DNA of 64,000 nucleotides from Dactylellina haptotyla. Its lineage: Eukaryota; Ascomycota; Orbiliomycetes; Orbiliales; Orbiliaceae. The DNA lies in contig CM062382.1 of assembly GCA_031310005.1 (NCBI GenBank), positions 3,162,001-3,226,000 on the forward strand, given 5' to 3'. Shown here one piece after another: positions 58,495 through 64,000 of the stretch (the first letter of the stretch is position 1; every line of letters begins with the position of its first letter). The notes below the pieces were generated by a model, which saw only the letters and a list, made by a program, of their open reading frames with translations, was not told the DNA's origin and searched no databases. Made by a program: the position numbers and the translations under genes.

Positions 58495-59983
58495 TCAGGT
58501 CTTTTTCGACCTGCGCTTGCTAGTAGATTTTGGTGTTTCAGTAGCGGATGTCTCAGGAACTTCTTGGATATCACTGCTGAATGCCACTTTTTTACCCTCC
58601 GAGCTCTTCTTCGGTTTCGGTTTCGGAGTATCCGTTGTTGTTTTATCATCTACTGTCTCAGCGTTCTTTGTAGGTTTGCCTTTCTTGTCATCCTCCTTTT
58701 TCTCGCGAGCCCGTGCGGCGGCAGCCTTTTTCTCTATTGCGTCCACATGAGCTTGCGAGACCTCACAAAGCTGTTGCCCAAGAATCTCATCTCCGATCTC
58801 CGGTTTACGGAATCTATAATCAAATAATTAGCAGGTATCGCTAAGAGTTAGGCCTGGACCCAGAGGATGAAGAAAGCTCAGCCATACTCAGAAACTTTGC
58901 ACTCTCGAATCAGTCCACCACCCTGGCCTCTGGCAAAGTCAGGATCATACAAGCCGGCGAAGAAACCCTGGGCTCCTTCAGTTGTACTCTTCAATACAAT
59001 CCACCATATCGGCCACGTCACGACGTATATCAACAAGCCTAGAACACTACCCAGTGATATCCATCTTCTACTCCCGGGACTCCTCATGATACCGGGATCT
59101 ACAGTGTAGCATTTGATATTCATCGGCATCCCGTCCGGGCGCTTGTAGGCGTCCAACTGCCTCTGCAGCTCCGCCACGAACGCCATCAATGCGATCTTTG
59201 CGGCACCGTAAACTAGCCAGGGCCGACGAGCAGGGTACCCCCTCTCCAAGAACTCTGGATCGTTCAGGTCTAGTTCCCCAACCATGTACGCCGCACACGT
59301 GGCCACGAGGACCCTGACGTCCCTATCCGGCGGTTGCACTTTCAATGCCGGGGTCATCAGAGTCAAGAAATGGTAGTTGGCAAGGTAATCCACCCCCCAA
59401 TGCACCTCCACTCCGTCCTTTGTTAGCGTCCTCGGAGAAAACGGTGGGGCCATGACACCTGCCGCGAGGACGATGGAGTCCAGCCGCCGGGGTGGGGTGT
59501 TGTCGAGCCATTTCGTGCAGAAGAGACGGATACTGTGGAGGGACGACATGTCGCATTCTTCGGCGTAGATGAGCGTGTTGGAGTACTTTGCGCGGAGGTC
59601 GGAGATGTATTCGACGAGCCAGGAGTCGTGGGTCGACCGGACGAGGAGGATGATCTGGGCGCCTCTGGAGGCGAGGTCGTCGACTATCGCGGCCCCAAGG
59701 CCGGACGTACCGCCCTATTATTGAATAGTTAGAACAGCTGTAGCTTTTGAGAAACTATAAATTACTCTTATAAAGAATAAGCTATATTTATTCGGTGATG
59801 CTGTACCGTGACCATGACGACTTTCCCGTGCATCACCCGGTCGACATTGTTGCTCTGCCCGCCGAAGAACCAGCGGAGGGCGTAGATGAGGGCTGCCCAG
59901 GGGAGGAGACGGAGGATCTCCGGGAGATAGGGGACCGAGGAGACCCCGTCGGCGATGACTTTACTGGCGAGGTCAACGGGCAT
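58495..59983 (-). CDS. Membrane-anchored short-chain dehydrogenase/reductase
   Basis: Exons on the minus strand: 59983-59807, 59714-58888, 58813-58495; 440 residues. A hydrophobic N-terminal segment (LPWAALIYALRWFFG, about 26-40) should anchor the protein in the ER or lipid-droplet membrane. The Rossmann motif is VVMVTGGTSGLGAAI, with its TGxxxGxG split by intron 1. DSIVLAAGVMAPP is the NNAG-type position. The active-site YxxxK is in VYGAAKIALMAF. The usual catalytic Ser is not evident; the matching stretch reads VLVATCAAYMVG. A second hydrophobic region (LGLLIYVVTWPIWWIVL) follows. The last 100 residues form a Lys/Glu/Ser/Thr-rich tail. Yeast Env9-type dehydrogenases are a possible relative. 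It is divergent from PRP22, with 238 bases between start codons. Confidence 0.88.
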
Positions 59984-60221
59984 GGTGGTGGTCGGATTGG
60001 CCGTTCATAGCCGGGTCCTTTTGAAGTCTGTTAGTTATATGGCCGGGCGCGAGCAGCGAGAAATGTGTTGAGGTGTGGTTGTCGCGTTCAGTCGCCCGAC
60101 TGGCCTTGGCGTTTGTGTTCAAAGCTGCTGCTCTCTTTGCTTGCTCGACTCATTTGATACATCGAAACCTCCAACCGACCAAACCAACCTTCCGCGAACG
60201 ACGCTCACAGCTCACGCCACA

Positions 60222-63200
60222 ATGAGTCTAGGGGACCTCCAGAGCCTCGAGCTCTTGTCCCTCGTGTCAAAGATCACGACCGAGTTGACGAATCACTTGG
60301 GAATGTACGTTCGCCACTTCCTGACATTATGCGGTCTGCAGCTCGATGCTAACTACTCTCGCAGAAATGACAAGACGCTCGCCGAATTCATCATCAACAT
60401 CCACAATGACGCCTCTTCGATCTCCGACTTCAAATCCAAGCTCTCATCCATGGGCGTCGACTTCCCGAACTCCCTCGCCGAATCCATCGACCGGCTGATC
60501 TTAACGATGCACCCGCGACATAAGAACAAAGGGAAGAAAGGCAGGGACGACGATACAGACATGGCAGATGACGATGGTGGACTCTCCGCTTTCGAGGATT
60601 TGGAGAAGAAATCACGGGTGTTCAAGGGTCTTGCGCTACCAGACACCGAGGACGCGCCGTGGAAAGCCGAGTACGAAAAGGCGGATCGGGACGCCGACAA
60701 GGGCGGGAAGGACAAGAAGAAGAAGGAGGAGCCGGACGCGATTGATGATACACTAGCGCTCTTGGAGAGTCTTGAAGGAAAAGCGCGCGCAGAGAGGAAT
60801 CGAAAGCGAACGAGAAGTCCGAGTCCGGTACGAGATGATAGGGACAGTAGATATGGGAAGAGTAGACGGAGGAGTCGCTCGCGCTCGCCGGATTACGGAA
60901 GGGATAGGAGCCCCAAGCGTGGAAGAGATGGAGAATATGAGAGACTCGGAAGAGGCGGTGGCAGAGGTGGATATGAGAAAGAGAGAGGCAGGGGTAGGCG
61001 GCACGATGATTACGATGATGACGACGAGTTTAAGAGACCACCGGCGCGGGAACTCGATGACTCGCCGGTGATGTTTAAGGTCTACGATGGGGTTGTCTCA
61101 GGAGTCAAAGATTTCGGAGCCTTCGTAAACTTGAAGGGTGTCAAAGGCAAGGTGGACGGGTTGGTGCACATCTCGGCTATCCAGAACCAAGGCAGGGTCA
61201 ACCATCCTTCGGATCTGCTTTCACGGGGCCAGCCGGTCAAAGTCAAGGTTATCTCTATTGAAGGTACCAGAATCGGACTGTCGATGAAAGAGGTCGACCA
61301 GTCGAGTGGACGAGACTTGATACCCGGAAAGAGAATCGGCACCGGTGCCAATACGTCAAAGCTATCCGGACGATTTGGTGCGCATGAAGAGGTACCGGTA
61401 TTTGAAGATTACGATGAGGGGAAACCGCAGAATAAAAAGCGGTTAACATCCCCGGAAAGATGGGAGATCAAACAGTTGATCGCCTCTGGCGCGCTTAGCG
61501 CTAAAGACTACCCTGACATCGATGCGAACTACGACGACCCGGAGAATGGCGGAGAGCTTGAGGAAGACGTGGATATCGAAGTCAAGGAAGAGGAACCTCC
61601 ATTCCTTGCCGGTCAGACCAAGCAAAGTTTGGAATTGTCGCCTATTCGAGTCGTTAAGGCCCCTGATGGATCTATGAATCGCGCCGCGATGTCTGGAACA
61701 ACTCTGGCGAAGGAGAGAAGGGATTTAAGACAACAGCAACAACAGGATGCAGCATCGGAGGCTGCCCAGAATATCGACTTACAAGCCCAGTGGAACGATC
61801 CCATGGCTGCCGAACGGCAATTTGCAACTGACATACGGAATCAAGTGTCCAAAGCGGGCGATGTGCCTGAATGGAAACGAGCCACTATGAGCAAGAATGA
61901 AAGTTACGGCAAGCGAACTTCTCTGTCGATTAAAGAACAAAGAGAGTCGCTGCCAGTTTACAAGCTCAGACCTCAGCTCATCCAAGCCGTACACGATAAC
62001 CAGATTCTTATTGTCGTCGGAGACACGGGCTCTGGTAAAACGACCCAGATGACGCAGTATCTCGCCGAAGCGGGATTCGCTGATCGTGGTATCATTGGCT
62101 GTACGCAGCCTAGACGTGTGGCAGCAATGTCCGTCGCAAAACGTGTCGCCGAGGAAGTCGGATGCAAATTAGGACAGGAAGTTGGATACACGATCCGTTT
62201 CGAGGATTGCACCAGCCCTGAAACTAAAATCAAGTACATGACAGACGGTATGCTGCAGAGAGAAGTTCTGCTTGATCCGGATCTGAAGAGATATTCTGTG
62301 ATCATGTTGGACGAGGCCCACGAAAGAACAATTGCTACTGATGTCCTCTTTGGTTTGCTCAAGAGTAAGTACATTTCGCTCCATATGGTTTTGTACTATT
62401 GCTGACGATTTTTAGAAACGATTAAGCGACGCCCGGACCTTAAACTCATTGTCACTTCCGCTACGCTTGATGCTGAGAAGTTCTCACATTACTTTAATGA
62501 ATGTCCTATCTTCTCGATTCCCGGTCGGACATTCCCTGTAGAGATTCTCTATACGAAAGAACCGGAATCTGACTACCTCGATGCTGCCCTTATCACAGTG
62601 ATGCAGATCCATCTTTCGGAACCAGTTGGTGATATTCTTCTTTTCTTGACCGGTCAAGAGGAAATCGACACAGCGTGTGAGATCCTCTACGAGCGTATGA
62701 AAGCTCTCGGCCCCGCAGTCCCCGATCTTATCATTCTACCAGTATATTCTGCTCTACCTTCGGAGATGCAGAGTAAGATTTTCGAGCCAGCGCCTCCCGG
62801 GGGTCGAAAGGTTGTTATCGCTACAAACATTGCAGAAACATCGATTACAATCGACCAGATTTTCTACGTCATCGATCCTGGTTTTGTCAAACAGAACGCC
62901 TTTGATCCGAAATTGGGCATGGACTCTCTCGTTGTTACTCCCATTTCGCAAGCTCAGGCGAAACAGAGATCCGGTCGTGCTGGACGTACCGGCCCCGGAA
63001 AATGCTATCGCTTGTACACAGAAGCTGCGTTCCAGAGTGAGATGTTGCCGTCGTCGATTCCTGAAATTCAACGTCAAAATTTAGCGCATACCATTTTGAT
63101 GTTGAAAGCTATGGGAATCAATGATCTGTTACATTTCGACTTTATGGATCCCCCACCAACAAATACCATGTTGAACGCCCTGGAAGAGTTATACGGTCTT

Positions 63201-64000
63201 GGCGCGCTTGACGACGAAGGGTTACTTACGAGACTTGGCCGGAAAATGGCGGATTTCCCCATGGACCCCGGTCTCAGTAAGGTTCTCATCGCATCTGTGG
63301 ATATGGGCTGCTCCGATGAGCTCCTCACCATCGTGGCGATGTTGCAGGTCCAGACGGTGTTTTACCGGCCTAAAGAAAAGCAACAACAAGCTGATCAAAA
63401 GAAAGCCAAGTTCCACGACCCCCACGGAGACCACTTGACGCTATTGAACGTCTACAACTCTTGGAAGCAGAATAACTTTGCCAGTCCCTGGTGTTTCGAG
63501 AATTTTATCCAAGCACGTTCTATGAAACGGGCGCAGGATGTACGCCAGCAGCTCGTTTCGATCATGGAGCGGTACAATAACCGTATTATCAGTTGTGGTA
63601 GAAACACGATGAAAGTACGCCAGGCACTGTGCACGGGATTCTTCAAACATGCTGCTCGGAAAGATCCAACTGAAGGATACAAGACTTTAACGGAGGGCAC
63701 ACCAGTTTACATGCATCCAAGTTCCGCGCTGTTCGGGAAACCGGCTGAGCATGTCATTTACCATACACTGGTCCTGACGACTAAGGAATACATGCATTGT
63801 ACAACAGCGATTGAACCCAAGGTATGTTTCTCGCTCGTTATATTTTCTCATATAGTATTTCTTATCTAACTTTTGAAATAGTGGCTTGTTGATGCAGCGC
63901 CAAGATTCTTTAGAGTCGCGCCGACGGATAGGCTGAGTAAGCGGAAGAGGAACGAGAAGATTCAGCCATTATATAATAGATTCTCAGATGGTGATGATTG
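60222..64000 (+). CDS. PRP22: DEAH-box splicing helicase Prp22 (partial at right edge)
   Basis: Releases spliced mRNA from the spliceosome. Exons: 60222-60304, 60365-62364, 62416-63821, 63882 to beyond 64000; about 1,203 residues are visible. An N-terminal domain ([16 protein letters not shown]) and an RS/RG-rich linker ([20 protein letters not shown]) are followed by an S1 RNA-binding domain (about 264-341: [20 protein letters not shown]). The helicase core shows [10 protein letters not shown] (about 579), [14 protein letters not shown] (about 676), [22 protein letters not shown] and [17 protein letters not shown]. The HA2/OB region ends [10 protein letters not shown]...[14 protein letters not shown], so only a few codons are missing. 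The S1 plus DEAH order identifies Prp22 rather than Prp2, Prp16 or Prp43. The ATG at 60222 is chosen over an in-frame upstream frame because the family N-terminus starts there. Confidence 0.96.

Noticed and set aside
1-64000. CRISPR arrays, operons or bacterial regulatory sites
   Set aside because: No direct repeats with regular spacers; splicing and promoter structure are eukaryotic throughout.

Overview
This 64 kb window is nuclear DNA of a filamentous ascomycete (Pezizomycotina; a leotiomycete-like fungus would fit, but the sequence alone does not prove the class). The evidence is many short introns of about 50-125 bases with GT..CTAAC..AG signals, typical fungal families (small-subunit catalase, Git3-type receptor, PNP-NACHT-WD40 protein, fungal O-methyltransferases), short TATA-driven promoters and one intronless tRNA. 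Most genes were rebuilt by joining exons so that the reading phase closes at every junction; exon coordinates are in each entry.

Layout. 0-10 kb: the end of one Cys-rich protein and a second complete Cys-tailed small protein, a GMC oxidoreductase (-), an eight-exon peroxisomal-type catalase (+) with a GC-AG intron and an 8-base microexon, a charged small protein (+) and a secreted four-cysteine protein with a Kex2 site (+). 11-16 kb: a four-exon NLR-like receptor (PNP domain, NACHT, 13 WD40 repeats). 16-20.3 kb: a conserved housekeeping block with tRNA-Thr(AGU) (-), the mitochondrial S-adenosylmethionine carrier PET8 (+) and the cohesion factor DCC1 (-), then a secreted Thr-rich protein with a jelly-roll-like C-terminus (-). 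20.3-34 kb: a gene-poor accessory region with two divergent O-methyltransferases and a FAD-dependent oxidoreductase, widely spaced; no PKS, NRPS or terpene synthase is in view. 34-43.5 kb: a RhoGEF of about 1,660 residues (+) and valyl-tRNA synthetase (-), convergent. 43.5-51 kb: gene-poor, but it holds an unusual 18-residue spliced Cys peptide and a lineage-specific gene with an in-frame TAG. 51-64 kb: a Git3/Gpr1-like receptor (-) behind a 4.7 kb gene-poor stretch, a membrane-anchored short-chain dehydrogenase (-), and the DEAH splicing helicase PRP22 (+), which runs off the right edge just before its stop.

How the genes relate: the core genes (PET8, DCC1, VAS1, PRP22, RhoGEF, receptor) are independent housekeeping or signalling functions. 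The accessory genes (secreted proteins, NLR, O-methyltransferases, oxidoreductases) suit interaction with other organisms or specialised metabolism. The strongest candidates for something undescribed are the 18-residue Cys peptide at 45.9 kb, the TAG-interrupted gene at 47-49.5 kb, and the paired Cys-tail proteins at the left edge.
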